Origin: Xylanibacter brevis ATCC 19188 | GTDB taxonomy: Bacteria; Bacteroidota; Bacteroidia; Bacteroidales; Bacteroidaceae | Direction of reading: 5' to 3' | Length of the DNA: 64,000 nt | NCBI RefSeq assembly: GCF_000621725.1 | Contig: NZ_JHXM01000001.1 | Location: 13,297 to 77,296, forward strand | The notes under the pieces: model-generated | The model's database searches: none | The model's input: only the letters and a program-made list of their open reading frames with translations | What the model was told of the DNA's origin: nothing | Program-made: the position numbers and the translations under genes | Shown: positions 28,471 through 36,804 of the stretch, in pieces | How positions within the stretch are numbered: position 1 is the first letter of the stretch | Layout: each line of letters opens with the position of its first letter

Positions 28471-29385
28471 TTAAATTTTCTCGGCTATTCTCAATTTGGC
28501 GCTTCGGCTTCGAGGGTTGTTTTCCAGCTCCTCGGCAGAGGGTGTTGTCACTTTATTATTAATAAGGTGTAACGGACTCTTCACCCTTCCGAAGAAGTCT
28601 TGTTCCTGTCGCCCTTCGGCATTGCCGCTGCGCATCACGTTTTTCACGATTCTGTCTTCCAGCGAGTGATAGGTGATCACGCTCAGTCGGCCTCCAGGCT
28701 TCAGCATGTCGCAGGCGCCGAGCAACATCTCGCGCAGGGCATCCATCTCGTGGTTCACCTCTATACGCAGGGCCTGAAACAGCTTGGTCATTTCCTTCTT
28801 CTCGCGCTCGCGCTGAAACAATTTTTCGGTGACCTGCATCAGCTGTCCGGTGGTCTCTATGCGCTGCTGCTGGCGCGCCTTGGCCAGCACGGCAGCTATC
28901 TTGCGGGCGTTCTTCAGTTCTCCGTAGAGGTAGAACACGTCGGCCAGTCGCTGTTCGTCGTAGTCGTTCACCACGTCGGCGGCCGTCATGCCCGCACGCT
29001 TGTTCATACGCATGTCGAGCGGTGCGTCGAAGCGGAACGAGAAACCGCGCTCTGCATCATCGAAGTGATGTGACGACACGCCCAGGTCTGCCAGCAGACC
29101 GTCTATCTGTTCTACGCCATAATAGCGCATCCAGTTCTTGAGATATCTGAAATTGCTCCTCACGAAGGTGAATCGCTCGTCGGCCACGATGTTGTTTTCT
29201 GCATCGGCATCCTGGTCGAAACTGTACAGATGACCCTCGGCCGACAGGTGCTGGAGGATTTCACGCGAGTGACCGCCACCGCCGAACGTCACGTCCACAT
29301 AGACGCCGTCAGGACGTATAGCCAACCCCTCTACGCTTTCTTTCAGCAGTACAGACACATGATATGTTTCAGCCGTCTTGATCAT
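28471..29385 (-). CDS. rsmH: 16S rRNA (cytosine(1402)-N4)-methyltransferase
   Basis: A 304-residue SAM-dependent methyltransferase modifying C1402 in the decoding centre. HVSVLLKESVEGL and the SAM loop DVTFGGGGHSREIL open the protein; DLGVSSHHFD and YHSLEDRIVKN are family motifs. It overlaps the mraZ stop by 4 bp, as in many dcw clusters. Confidence 0.96.
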   Translation of the reverse strand: MIKTAETYHVSVLLKESVEGLAIRPDGVYVDVTFGGGGHSREILQHLSAEGHLYSFDQDADAENNIVADERFTFVRSNFRYLKNWMRYYGVEQIDGLLADLGVSSHHFDDAERGFSFRFDAPLDMRMNKRAGMTAADVVNDYDEQRLADVFYLYGELKNARKIAAVLAKARQQQRIETTGQLMQVTEKLFQREREKKEMTKLFQALRIEVNHEMDALREMLLGACDMLKPGGRLSVITYHSLEDRIVKNVMRSGNAEGRQEQDFFGRVKSPLHLINNKVTTPSAEELENNPRSRSAKLRIAEKI

Positions 29386-29840
29386 CCTTCTTTCACCCCG
29401 CTATTCATGATTTGCTTCAGTTTCTGAGAGAACTCCTCCTGACTCAGGAATGGCTCGGAGGTCTTCTCGGTGGCCCATATCTCAATGGCATCGTTCATGC
29501 CAATGAAGCGCACCGACTGCTCGATCTCTGCCATTTGCAGATAGCGCTTAGGAATCAGAAAACGTCCATTGCCGTCGAGCGTCAGCACCTCGGCCTCTGA
29601 GACATATTGTCTCAACACCTGCTGACCCATGTCGTCCCACTCGCTGATTCGCTCCAGTAGCGCATCCATGCGGCGGTTCCACGTCGATTCCGGGTAAAGC
29701 ACCAAGCATTTCTGATGCACATCCTTGCGCATCACCAGCACCTCATCGCCTGCTGCCTGCAGCACCTTTCGGAAGGTGGCCGGCAGAAAGACGCGTCCTT
29801 TGGCGTCGGTTTTTGCTTCTATGTTACCTAAAAATCGCAT
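29382..29840 (-). CDS. mraZ: Transcriptional regulator MraZ
   Basis: A 152-residue protein with two SpoVT/AbrB-like domains (GNIEAKTDAKGRVFLPATFRK; TLDGNGRFLIPKRYL). MraZ forms rings, binds repeated boxes before its own gene and controls the dcw operon. The start at 29838-29840 gives the canonical MRFLGNIEAK; a longer upstream frame would run across the promoter and operator. The predicted operator is at 29886-29911. Confidence 0.95.
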   Translation of the reverse strand: MRFLGNIEAKTDAKGRVFLPATFRKVLQAAGDEVLVMRKDVHQKCLVLYPESTWNRRMDALLERISEWDDMGQQVLRQYVSEAEVLTLDGNGRFLIPKRYLQMAEIEQSVRFIGMNDAIEIWATEKTSEPFLSQEEFSQKLKQIMNSGVKEG

Positions 29841-29868
29841 GCGAACAATAATTATAGAGTCTCGGATG

Positions 29869-29876
29869 CAAAAGTA
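29869..29876 (-). promoter_or_regulatory. -7 box of the dcw cluster
   Basis: TACTTTTG on the minus strand, 28 bp before the mraZ ATG. The expected -33 position falls inside the MraZ boxes and has no clear TTTG. Confidence 0.65.
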
Positions 29877-29885
29877 ATCATTTTC

Positions 29886-29911
29886 CTCCACAATCCCCCA
29901 CATTTCCCCAC
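29886..29911 (-). promoter_or_regulatory. MraZ operator: three boxes with 10-bp period
   Basis: On the minus strand GTGGGG (29906-29911), GTGGGG (29896-29901) and GTGGAG (29886-29891) are spaced exactly 10 bp. This matches the known MraZ target, direct GTGGG-like repeats separated by about one helical turn. The boxes cover the -33 region, consistent with autorepression. Confidence 0.85.
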
Positions 29912-29985
29912 AAATTTTCATCAAACAACTAAAAAAAATCATTTTTTCTTTTTTTAATACATAGCATTACACACTTGGTCATTTT

Positions 29986-30029
29986 TGTGCAATGTCACTA
30001 AATTATCTTAATTAATGTAAAATTGCACA
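29986..30029. promoter_or_regulatory. Inverted repeat TGTGCAAT/ATTGCACA
   Basis: TGTGCAAT (29986-29993) and ATTGCACA (30022-30029) form an 8-bp dyad with a 28-bp spacer in the A/T-rich gap between mraZ and glsA. It shares its half-site with the dyad before ptb (8382-8410). The rest of the 260-bp gap holds only the MraZ operator and two -7 boxes. Confidence 0.35.
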
Positions 30030-30068
30030 TTTTAAGGCAAAAATGTGCTGAAAATGAAAGTTTTTGAG

Positions 30069-30076
30069 TACTTTTG
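30069..30076 (+). promoter_or_regulatory. -7 box of the glycine-lipid operon
   Basis: TACTTTTG within GAGTACTTTTGCA, 24 bp before the ATG at 30101. A very similar GTACTTTTGCA precedes the GH35 gene (39538-39548). Confidence 0.55.
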
Positions 30077-30100
30077 CATGCCGTTAAAATAAAGACACGC

Positions 30101-30922
30101 ATGGAGAAGACCATCGATATAGACAAGGTACTGAAAGGCAAAATGGGCAGCAAAGCCCGTTGGGTGCCAAGACCTCTCGTCTGGTGGCTGAAGCACATCG
30201 TTCATGAAGACCAGATCAACACCTTCCTTTGGAGTGCACGCAATCTGCAAGGCACACCATGGCTAAAGGCTGCTATCGACTTCCTAAACGTGAAGATCGA
30301 GGTAAAAGGACTGGAGAACCTGCCCGCCAAGGACGACCCCAAGCGCTATACATTCGTGAGCAATCACCCACTGGGGGGCATCGACGGCATCGCCATCGGC
30401 TCTGTCATCGGCGAGCACTACGACGACAACTTCCGCTATCTGGTCAACGACCTGCTGATGAACCTGCCCGGCTTGGCGCCGCTGTGCATCCCCATCAACA
30501 AGACTGGCAAGCAGTCGCGCAACTTCCCCGCCATGATTGAGGCTGGTTTTCAGGCCGACACGCACATACTGATGTTTCCTGCAGGTCTCTGCTCGCGCAA
30601 GCGCAACGGCAAGATTTGCGATCTGGAGTGGAAGAAGACGTTCATTGCCAAGAGCATCGAGACCCACCGCGACGTGGTCCCCGTCTATTTCGAGGGACAC
30701 AACAGCAACTTCTTCTACCGACTTTCGAACATCAGCGACCGCTACGTGAAGAAGGTGAACATCGCCATGCTATTTCTGGCCGACGAGATGTTTAAGAACA
30801 CGGGCAACACGTTTACGATCACATTTGGAAAACCCATATCCTGGGAGTCGTTCACCAACGACAAGACACCAGCAGAGTGGGCTAAAACAGTCAAAAAACA
30901 AGTTTACGAATTAGCACGATAA
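30101..30922 (+). CDS. glsA: Lysophospholipid-type O-acyltransferase, glycine-lipid synthesis
   Basis: A 273-residue PlsC-like acyltransferase. SNHPLGGIDG (residues 87-96) is the catalytic NHxxxxxD-type motif and LMFPAGLCSRK the second conserved block. The next gene, 20 bp downstream, is a GNAT/hemolysin-like N-acyltransferase. In Bacteroides such adjacent genes (glsB, glsA) make acyloxyacyl glycine lipids, with this protein adding the second acyl chain to the hydroxyl of the first. The ATG at 30101 (MEKTIDIDKV) is preferred; an earlier ATG at 30074 lies inside the -7 box. Confidence 0.78.
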   Translation: MEKTIDIDKVLKGKMGSKARWVPRPLVWWLKHIVHEDQINTFLWSARNLQGTPWLKAAIDFLNVKIEVKGLENLPAKDDPKRYTFVSNHPLGGIDGIAIGSVIGEHYDDNFRYLVNDLLMNLPGLAPLCIPINKTGKQSRNFPAMIEAGFQADTHILMFPAGLCSRKRNGKICDLEWKKTFIAKSIETHRDVVPVYFEGHNSNFFYRLSNISDRYVKKVNIAMLFLADEMFKNTGNTFTITFGKPISWESFTNDKTPAEWAKTVKKQVYELAR

Positions 30923-30942
30923 AGATACAAGCAAACGAAAAC

Positions 30943-31935
30943 ATGGAACAGCCGATTATTGATCCAATACCCGTCGAAGTGCTCAAGAGCGAACTCACGC
31001 CTGAGCGACAGTTGCGCATGACCAACAAGAGCAACAACCTGATCTATGTTGTCACGGCACATAATGCCCCCAACGTGATGCGCGAAATAGGACGACTGCG
31101 CGAGATTGCCTTCCGCGAAGCGGGAGGTGGCACCGGCAAAGAGGTGGACATCGACGAGTTCGACACGTGCGAGAACTGCTACAAACAGCTCATCGTCTGG
31201 AACCCAGAGGCCGAGGAGATCATTGGCGGCTACCGCTATCTGGAGGGCAACAAATGGGACATAGACAGTAATGGTCAGCCCCACCTGGCCACCAGCCACA
31301 TGTTCCACTTCTCGGAAAAGTTCCTCAAGGAGTATATGCCTTACACCATAGAGCTGGGCCGTTCGTTTGTAAGTCTGCCCTACCAGAGTTCGAAGATGGG
31401 AGCCAAGAGTTTGTTTGCGCTCGACAATCTGTGGGATGGACTGGGCGCCCTGACGGTCATCATGCCCAACGTGAAATATTTCTTCGGCAAGATGACCATG
31501 TATCCCTCATACATCCGTGAGGGACGCGACATGATTCTGTATTTCCTAAAGAAGCACTTTGACGACAAAGAAAAGCTTGTCATCCCGATGAAACCGCTAA
31601 AAATTGAGGCTAACGAGGAGGACATGAAACGTCTGTTCTGCGAGGATTCATTCAAAGAAGACTATAAGATACTGAACCGCGAGATTCGCAAGTTGGGCTA
31701 TAACATTCCACCTCTGGTGAATGCCTACATGAGTCTCTCGCCCACCATGAAACTGTTTGGAACGGCCATCAACTATGGTTTCGGCGACGTGGAAGAGACT
31801 GGCATCCTGATTGCCATGGACGAGATACTTGAAGAGAAGCGCGTGCGCCACATCGACTCGTTCATCAAGGATCACCCCGAGGCGCTGAAGATCACGAGCG
31901 GTGCCAACAAGGTCATCTACAAGGAAAAGAACTAA
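30943..31935 (+). CDS. glsB: GNAT-like N-acyltransferase, glycine-lipid synthesis
   Basis: A 330-residue protein of the hemolysin/ornithine-lipid N-acyltransferase type (Acetyltransf_5). Features include EIGRLREIAFREAGGGTG, EEIIGGYRYLEG and TIELGRSFVSLPYQ. It should attach a 3-hydroxy fatty acid to the amino group of glycine, giving the substrate of the preceding O-acyltransferase. Position and family agree with Bacteroides glsB; the amino-acid acceptor (glycine against ornithine or serine) is inferred from that precedent. Confidence 0.8.
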   Translation: MEQPIIDPIPVEVLKSELTPERQLRMTNKSNNLIYVVTAHNAPNVMREIGRLREIAFREAGGGTGKEVDIDEFDTCENCYKQLIVWNPEAEEIIGGYRYLEGNKWDIDSNGQPHLATSHMFHFSEKFLKEYMPYTIELGRSFVSLPYQSSKMGAKSLFALDNLWDGLGALTVIMPNVKYFFGKMTMYPSYIREGRDMILYFLKKHFDDKEKLVIPMKPLKIEANEEDMKRLFCEDSFKEDYKILNREIRKLGYNIPPLVNAYMSLSPTMKLFGTAINYGFGDVEETGILIAMDEILEEKRVRHIDSFIKDHPEALKITSGANKVIYKEKN

Positions 31936-31941
31936 ATAATG

Positions 31942-31976
31942 ATTGAGGCCAAAACGCATTCTGTTTTGGCCTCAAT
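31942..31976. terminator. Hairpin after glsB
   Basis: ATTGAGGCCAAAAC (31942-31955) pairs perfectly with GTTTTGGCCTCAAT (31963-31976) over 14 bp with a 7-nt loop, 6 bp after the glsB stop. No U tract follows on either side, so it may stabilise mRNA ends rather than terminate on its own. Confidence 0.65.
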
Positions 31977-31999
31977 TGTATCCCTACATCAGCCCTTTT

Positions 32000-32219
32000 A
32001 CAAACCAATACTGTCACTATTGACACGCAATACTGCTACTATTATCGTGCAATAGTGCCACTTTTATCATGCAATAGTGCCACTTTTATCATGCAATAGT
32101 GCCACTTTTGGTCCTCATCTAGGGTCTAGAACGCACCATTCTAGACTCTAGACGCTGCCATTCTAGACCCTAGATTGACCCATTCTAGACTCTAGAAATG
32201 AACTTTCTAGCCCCTAGAA
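32000..32219. repeat. Phased 22-bp array A: ten units, two core families
   Basis: Ten consecutive 22-bp units fill most of the 414-bp gap between the convergent glsB and dgt genes. Units 1-5 carry 13-bp cores at 32008, 32030, 32052, 32074 and 32096 (ATAGTGCCACTTT in the best copies, reverse strand AAAGTGGCACTAT). Units 6-10 carry cores at 32118, 32140, 32162, 32184 and 32206 (TCTAG-N3-CTAGA, with centres GGT, ACT, ACC, ACT, CCC). All ten cores are on one 22-bp grid. Each is a near-palindrome with 5-bp arms and a 3-bp centre; the 9-bp spacers vary. No coding potential fits, as 22 is not a multiple of 3 and stops are frequent. Confidence 0.92.
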
Positions 32220-32276
32220 CAAAAACGAAACGAAAAGTATAGGAAAACAAAAGGGGCACTAGCAGGTGCTAAAAGG

Positions 32277-32301
32277 GGCTGAATCAGTTGTTTATTCAGC
32301 C
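32277..32301 (-). terminator. Candidate dgt terminator
   Basis: GGCTGAAT (32277-32284) pairs with ATTCAGCC (32294-32301). Read leftward it is followed by CCTTTTAG, a weak U tract. It lies 49 bp beyond the dgt stop, just before array A. Confidence 0.55.
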
Positions 32302-32349
32302 ACAACAACAGCACCATTCATATACCTTTTGGCTATTAAAAAATCAAGT

Positions 32350-33684
32350 TTAAATGATAGGCAACGAGATACCACAGATCTTCTGATAGACATCGAGGGC
32401 ATAGACATCGGTCATTCCACTGATGTAATCGATGACAGCCATGAGGCGAACTTCCAAGTCTTCGTGTTCAATCTCATACTGGCTCGACACACGACCAATC
32501 AGCTGCTGAGAGTAGTAGCGGTCGGGATGCTCGATAGCCTCGACCATCAGTTCCATGAGCGTGGCCATGATGCGATAACCCGACAACTCCACATCGAGCA
32601 CAGGTTTACTGCGATAGATGCGACTCTTCGAGACCTCAGCACAATGGACATAGGCCTGACGCGGCACCTCAGAGATATGATTGATGAGCGAGCCTTGGAA
32701 GGTACCCTCCAAAATCTCGTCTTCGTGGGCCATAAATGTCTGGTAGCACTCGTGCTCCAGCAGTCCGATGACGCAGGCACGCAGGTACTGTATCTGCTCG
32801 TTGGGGTCATAAAGCAGTTCTTCGTCGATGCGCTGCATGATGTGTTTTTTGCCCATTTCATCGAAGAACGAGAGCATCAGTTCCTTCGCCTCAGCGAGGT
32901 TCAGAATCTTCAACTTGTAGGCATCCTCGAGGTCCATAATCTCATAGCAGATATCGTCGGCAGCCTCCACCAGATAGACCAGCGGATAACGTGCCCAGCG
33001 CTCGGCACCGTCTTCCGTCTTCAGACGGGGAATGCCCAGCATGTTGGCCACGGTGACATAGTCGTTGTGCTCGGGTGTGAAGAAACCGAACTTGTTTTTC
33101 TTGGCAGCATACGAGGGATAGGGATACTTCACGATGGAAGCCAGCGTGCTGTAGGTCATGGCAAAGCCACCCTTTCGACGCCCTTTGAAGCTATGGGTGA
33201 GCAGACGGAAGGCGTTGGCATTACCGTCAAAGCGGGTAATGTCCGACCAGAACTCTGGCGACACCTTCTCTTGCAGATAGGCACCTTTGCCCTCGGTGAA
33301 GAATGTCTGGATGGCCTTCTCGCCAGAATGGCCGAAAGGCGGGTTGCCCAGGTCGTGCGCCAAACAGGCTGTGGCCACAATTTGACCGATTTCACCGATG
33401 AAAGGGCCCTTTTCTCCGCGTGCCGACAAGGCTGCAGCCACATCGTTGCCCAGCGACATGCCGACGCTGGCCACCTCGAGCGAGTGCGTCAGTCGGTTGT
33501 GCACAAAGATACTGCCAGGCAAGGGGAACACCTGGGTCTTGTTCTGCAACCGACGAAACGGCGCCGAAAAGATCAGTCGGTCGTAGTCGCGTTTAAACTC
33601 CGTACGGTCATCATGACGTTCCAGATGACGATGCTCTTGTCCGAGTCGACAATTAGAAATCAGTTTTTCCCAATTCATCTTCAT
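32350..33684 (-). CDS. dgt: dGTP triphosphohydrolase (HD domain)
   Basis: A 444-residue HD-superfamily enzyme hydrolysing dGTP (or other dNTPs) to the nucleoside and triphosphate. NRLTHSLEVASVG supplies the first metal-binding His and HDLGNPPFGHSGEKA the HD pair. It is divergent from dut, so a dNTP-cleaning pair shares one 105-bp intergenic region. The ATG at 33684 is only 5 bp from the -7 box; a second ATG two codons in (33676-33678) would leave a slightly longer leader. Confidence 0.92.
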   Translation of the reverse strand: MKMNWEKLISNCRLGQEHRHLERHDDRTEFKRDYDRLIFSAPFRRLQNKTQVFPLPGSIFVHNRLTHSLEVASVGMSLGNDVAAALSARGEKGPFIGEIGQIVATACLAHDLGNPPFGHSGEKAIQTFFTEGKGAYLQEKVSPEFWSDITRFDGNANAFRLLTHSFKGRRKGGFAMTYSTLASIVKYPYPSYAAKKNKFGFFTPEHNDYVTVANMLGIPRLKTEDGAERWARYPLVYLVEAADDICYEIMDLEDAYKLKILNLAEAKELMLSFFDEMGKKHIMQRIDEELLYDPNEQIQYLRACVIGLLEHECYQTFMAHEDEILEGTFQGSLINHISEVPRQAYVHCAEVSKSRIYRSKPVLDVELSGYRIMATLMELMVEAIEHPDRYYSQQLIGRVSSQYEIEHEDLEVRLMAVIDYISGMTDVYALDVYQKICGISLPII

Positions 33685-33689
33685 GGCTA

Positions 33690-33697
33690 CAAAAGTA
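33690..33697 (-). promoter_or_regulatory. -7 box of dgt, adjacent to its ATG
   Basis: TACTTTTG on the minus strand ends 5 bp before the dgt ATG, so the predicted transcript has almost no leader. Confidence 0.5.
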
Positions 33698-33760
33698 CAA
33701 CATTTTCAGCATAAAAACACAATTTAGCAGAAAATTTATGGCTGATTCAATTGTTTTTAC

Positions 33761-33768
33761 TAATTTTG
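33761..33768 (+). promoter_or_regulatory. -7 box of dut
   Basis: TAATTTTG followed by CACC, 21 bp before the dut ATG. No clear -33 box. Confidence 0.5.
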
Positions 33769-33789
33769 CACCTTATATAACACACATAC

Positions 33790-34233
33790 ATGACGCGTAT
33801 GAAGATTAAAGTCGTAAACAAAGGACACCAACAACTTCCGGCCTATGCCACCGCATTGAGCGCTGGCATGGACCTGCGTGCAAATATCGACGCTCCTATC
33901 GAACTGAAACCCATGGAGCGCAAGCTGATTCCCACGGGTCTGCACATCGCTCTGCCCGCCGGCTATGAGGCACAGGTGAGACCGCGCAGCGGACTGGCCT
34001 TGAAGAAGGGCATCACGGTATTGAACTCGCCCGGCACCATCGATGCCGACTATCGCGGCGAGGTGGGCGTGCTGCTCATCAACCTGTCGGCCGAGCCCTT
34101 TGTCATCAACGATGGCGAGCGCATTGCCCAAATGGTGATTGCACGTCACGAAACGGCCGAATTCATCGAGGTTGACGTGCTCGACGAGACCGAACGTGGC
34201 GAAGGTGGATATGGACATACCGGTGTGAAATGA
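33790..34233 (+). CDS. dut: dUTP diphosphatase
   Basis: A 147-residue trimeric dUTPase giving dUMP and PPi, keeping uracil out of DNA. All five family motifs appear in order: [36 protein letters not shown] and the C-terminal [12 protein letters not shown] second in-frame ATG at 33799 is also possible. The stop overlaps the next gene's ATG by 4 bp. Confidence 0.96.
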   Translation: MTRMKIKVVNKGHQQLPAYATALSAGMDLRANIDAPIELKPMERKLIPTGLHIALPAGYEAQVRPRSGLALKKGITVLNSPGTIDADYRGEVGVLLINLSAEPFVINDGERIAQMVIARHETAEFIEVDVLDETERGEGGYGHTGVK

Positions 34234-35927
34234 GAAAGACTTTAGGCATACTGGCAGCTTTTCTGTGCTGTCTGGGCACCACAGCCCAGACCGACTCGCT
34301 GCGCAAGTATGATATCTACTTCCACGAAGCGATGCTGCAGCGCCAAAAGGGCCACCACGATGCGGCCTTCGACCTGCTGCAACGCAGCCTGGAACTGAAC
34401 CCACAGGCCTCTGAGGCCTACTATTTCCTGGCGCAATACTACTCTGAAATCAAGGCGCCCGACAAGGCGATCGAGCACTTCAAGCATGCCACCGAACTGG
34501 AACCGGCCAACAAGACCTACATGGAGACGCTGGCACATGCCTTCATCGCGAAGCAGAACTATGCCGAGGCCATCGACGTCTTGGAGCGGATGTATGCCAC
34601 AGACAAGAGCCGACAGGACTTCCTGGAGATGCTGTACCGCCTGTACCTGCAGGAGAAGAACTTCGAGAAGGCCATCGATGTGCTGGACCGCATGGAGGCC
34701 ATCGACGGCAAGTCAGAGCGCATCTCGCTGGCCAAGAGCGGCCTGTACTTCCAGATGAGCGACCACGAGAAGGCGCTGGAGGAAATCAAGGCGCTGTCGG
34801 ACCAGTATCCCAACGACCTGAACTACCGCACCATCTATGCCAACACGCTGTTGGCCAACGGTGACAACGAACTGGCACACGACGTGCTGATGAAGATACT
34901 GGAGGAGGAGCCCGACCACGTCAAGGCTCAGCAGACGCTGCGTAACTACTTCATCAGCATGGAGGATGCCGAGGCGGTGGACTCACTGACACGCTGCATC
35001 CTGCTGAACCCCAAGGCTAACACCGAGGATAAGGTGATGCAGCTGCGCCAACTGATCAGCGAGAACGAACAGAGCGGCGGCGACAGCACGCAGATACTGA
35101 CCCTCTTCGACTCGATGCTCGACGTGCCTCAGCCCGATGCTGACATCGCCGAGATGAAAGCGGCCTATATGGACCTGAAGCAGATGCCACGCGAAGACAT
35201 CGCAAAGGCACTGGAACAGGTGCTGACGCTGGCCCCCGACCGTGCTTCGGCACGTCTGCATCTGGTGCAGTATGCCTGGGACGACGAGGACAAAGACCGC
35301 GTCATCAGCCTGTGTCAGGCAGCGCGACAGTATAACCCCGAGGAGATGGCCTTCTACTACTATCAGGGCATTGCCTATTATAATAAGGGCGACACCGACC
35401 ATGCGCTGGAGGCATTCCAGAACGGCATCAGCGTAATCAACGAAGAGAGCTCTACGGAGATCGTGTCAGACTTCTACGCCGTGATGGGCGACCTGCTCTT
35501 CCAGAAGATGCGCGAACGCGAGGCTTTCGCTGCCTACGACTCTTGCTTGCAGTGGAAACCCGACAACATTGGCTGTCTGAACAACTATGCCTACTACCTG
35601 AGTGTGAAGGGCACCCGACTGGACGAGGCCGAACAGATGAGCTATAAGACCATCAAGGCCGAACCGAAGAACTCCACCTATCTGGACACCTACGCCTGGA
35701 TCCTGTTCATGCAACAGCGCTATGCCGAGGCTCGCATCTACATTGACCAGGCCCTGCAGAACGACTCTGTGATTGGCGGTGTGCTGAAAGAGCATGCTGG
35801 CGACATCTACATCATGAACGGCGACACGGAGGGTGCGCTAAAAATGTGGAAAGAGGCATTGGAGCTAGACCCTAAGAACAAGATTCTTATTAGAAAAATA
35901 AAACGCAAAAAATACATCAAGCAATGA
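34230..35927 (+). CDS. Exported tetratricopeptide-repeat protein
   Basis: A 565-residue protein with a signal peptide ([20 protein letters not shown]) and TPR units through most of its length, for example [23 protein letters not shown] and the last [21 protein letters not shown] arrays mediate protein contacts, here in the periplasm or outer membrane. It is translationally coupled by 4-bp overlaps to dut before and a DUF4292 lipoprotein after. The order TPR-DUF4292-EnvC suggests an envelope role, but the partner is not known. Confidence 0.85.
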   Translation: MRKTLGILAAFLCCLGTTAQTDSLRKYDIYFHEAMLQRQKGHHDAAFDLLQRSLELNPQASEAYYFLAQYYSEIKAPDKAIEHFKHATELEPANKTYMETLAHAFIAKQNYAEAIDVLERMYATDKSRQDFLEMLYRLYLQEKNFEKAIDVLDRMEAIDGKSERISLAKSGLYFQMSDHEKALEEIKALSDQYPNDLNYRTIYANTLLANGDNELAHDVLMKILEEEPDHVKAQQTLRNYFISMEDAEAVDSLTRCILLNPKANTEDKVMQLRQLISENEQSGGDSTQILTLFDSMLDVPQPDADIAEMKAAYMDLKQMPREDIAKALEQVLTLAPDRASARLHLVQYAWDDEDKDRVISLCQAARQYNPEEMAFYYYQGIAYYNKGDTDHALEAFQNGISVINEESSTEIVSDFYAVMGDLLFQKMREREAFAAYDSCLQWKPDNIGCLNNYAYYLSVKGTRLDEAEQMSYKTIKAEPKNSTYLDTYAWILFMQQRYAEARIYIDQALQNDSVIGGVLKEHAGDIYIMNGDTEGALKMWKEALELDPKNKILIRKIKRKKYIKQ

Positions 35928-36772
35928 AACTATTCAACTACGCCAAAGCGGTCATCCTGATAGCACCGCTGCTGCTGACTGCCTGTTTTTCGAAGAAGCA
36001 AGTGGTCACCCAGCCAACTCCTCAGGTCACCGAGAGCCTTGCTCAGGCCGAGATTTTGACAAAGGTAGCTGAGAACTCGCAAGCCCCACAGTTTGTCAGT
36101 TCTAAAGTGAAGTTCTCTATTGAGATAGGTCCGCAACAGGTGTCGCTGACGGGCAACCTGCGCATTAAGCGCGACGATGTCATCCGCCTGCAACTGATGG
36201 CCTTCGGCTTCGTAGAGGCTGGTCGCATCGAGTTCACCAAGGACTATGTGCTGATCATGGACCGCATCAACAAGATGTATATGCGTGCACCCTACAACTA
36301 CATCGACTTCCTGCGCAACAGCGGCATGAACTACTACACGCTGCAGGCACTGTTCTACAACGAGCTGTTCAAGCCCGGAGAGAAGAGCCTCAACCGCAAG
36401 AAGATGACGGGATTCCAGACCACGCTGAACGACGATGATGCCATCATCTCGCTGGAGAAAGACAGGATGAGCTACAGCTGGCTGACCAACCCCAACAGCG
36501 GTCAAATCAAGATTGCCAACATCATGTATCGCGACAGCTATAAGGGCAACTCGCAACTCACGTGGGAGTATCTGGGCTTCAAGCCTCTGGCACAGACACA
36601 CTTCCCCAGCGACATGAAGATCACGCTGACAACACCCAGCAAACAGGTGAAGATGGGCATGAAGTTCAACAACCTGGAGACGAATAGCGACTGGGAGACG
36701 CGCACCACCATCAGCAATAAATACCGCGAGGTGGATGCCGAGGAGATACTGCGCCGCATCATGGCTCTATAA
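35924..36772 (+). CDS. DUF4292 lipoprotein
   Basis: A 282-residue lipoprotein with lipobox LLLTAC (Cys21) and a LolA/LolB-like all-beta body typical of DUF4292. Its fold suggests lipid or lipoprotein binding at the outer membrane; function is unproven. It overlaps the TPR gene by 4 bp and is 32 bp before the EnvC-like gene. Confidence 0.85.
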   Translation: MKLFNYAKAVILIAPLLLTACFSKKQVVTQPTPQVTESLAQAEILTKVAENSQAPQFVSSKVKFSIEIGPQQVSLTGNLRIKRDDVIRLQLMAFGFVEAGRIEFTKDYVLIMDRINKMYMRAPYNYIDFLRNSGMNYYTLQALFYNELFKPGEKSLNRKKMTGFQTTLNDDDAIISLEKDRMSYSWLTNPNSGQIKIANIMYRDSYKGNSQLTWEYLGFKPLAQTHFPSDMKITLTTPSKQVKMGMKFNNLETNSDWETRTTISNKYREVDAEEILRRIMAL

Positions 36773-36804
36773 TCAAGACACTATATAATAAGGATAACTG
36801 CGAT

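Noticed and set aside
14317..29840. murF or ddl missing by deletion from the dcw cluster
   Set aside because: Their absence from this cluster is usual in Bacteroidetes; gaps between the genes present are short and show no remnants.
32000..32219. CRISPR array
   Set aside because: Units are 22 bp with 13-bp degenerate cores and 9-bp gaps, too short for CRISPR repeats and spacers, and no cas gene is near.
32266..33714. 482-codon open frame opposite dgt
   Set aside because: Antisense shadow; dgt has its HD motifs and its own promoter.
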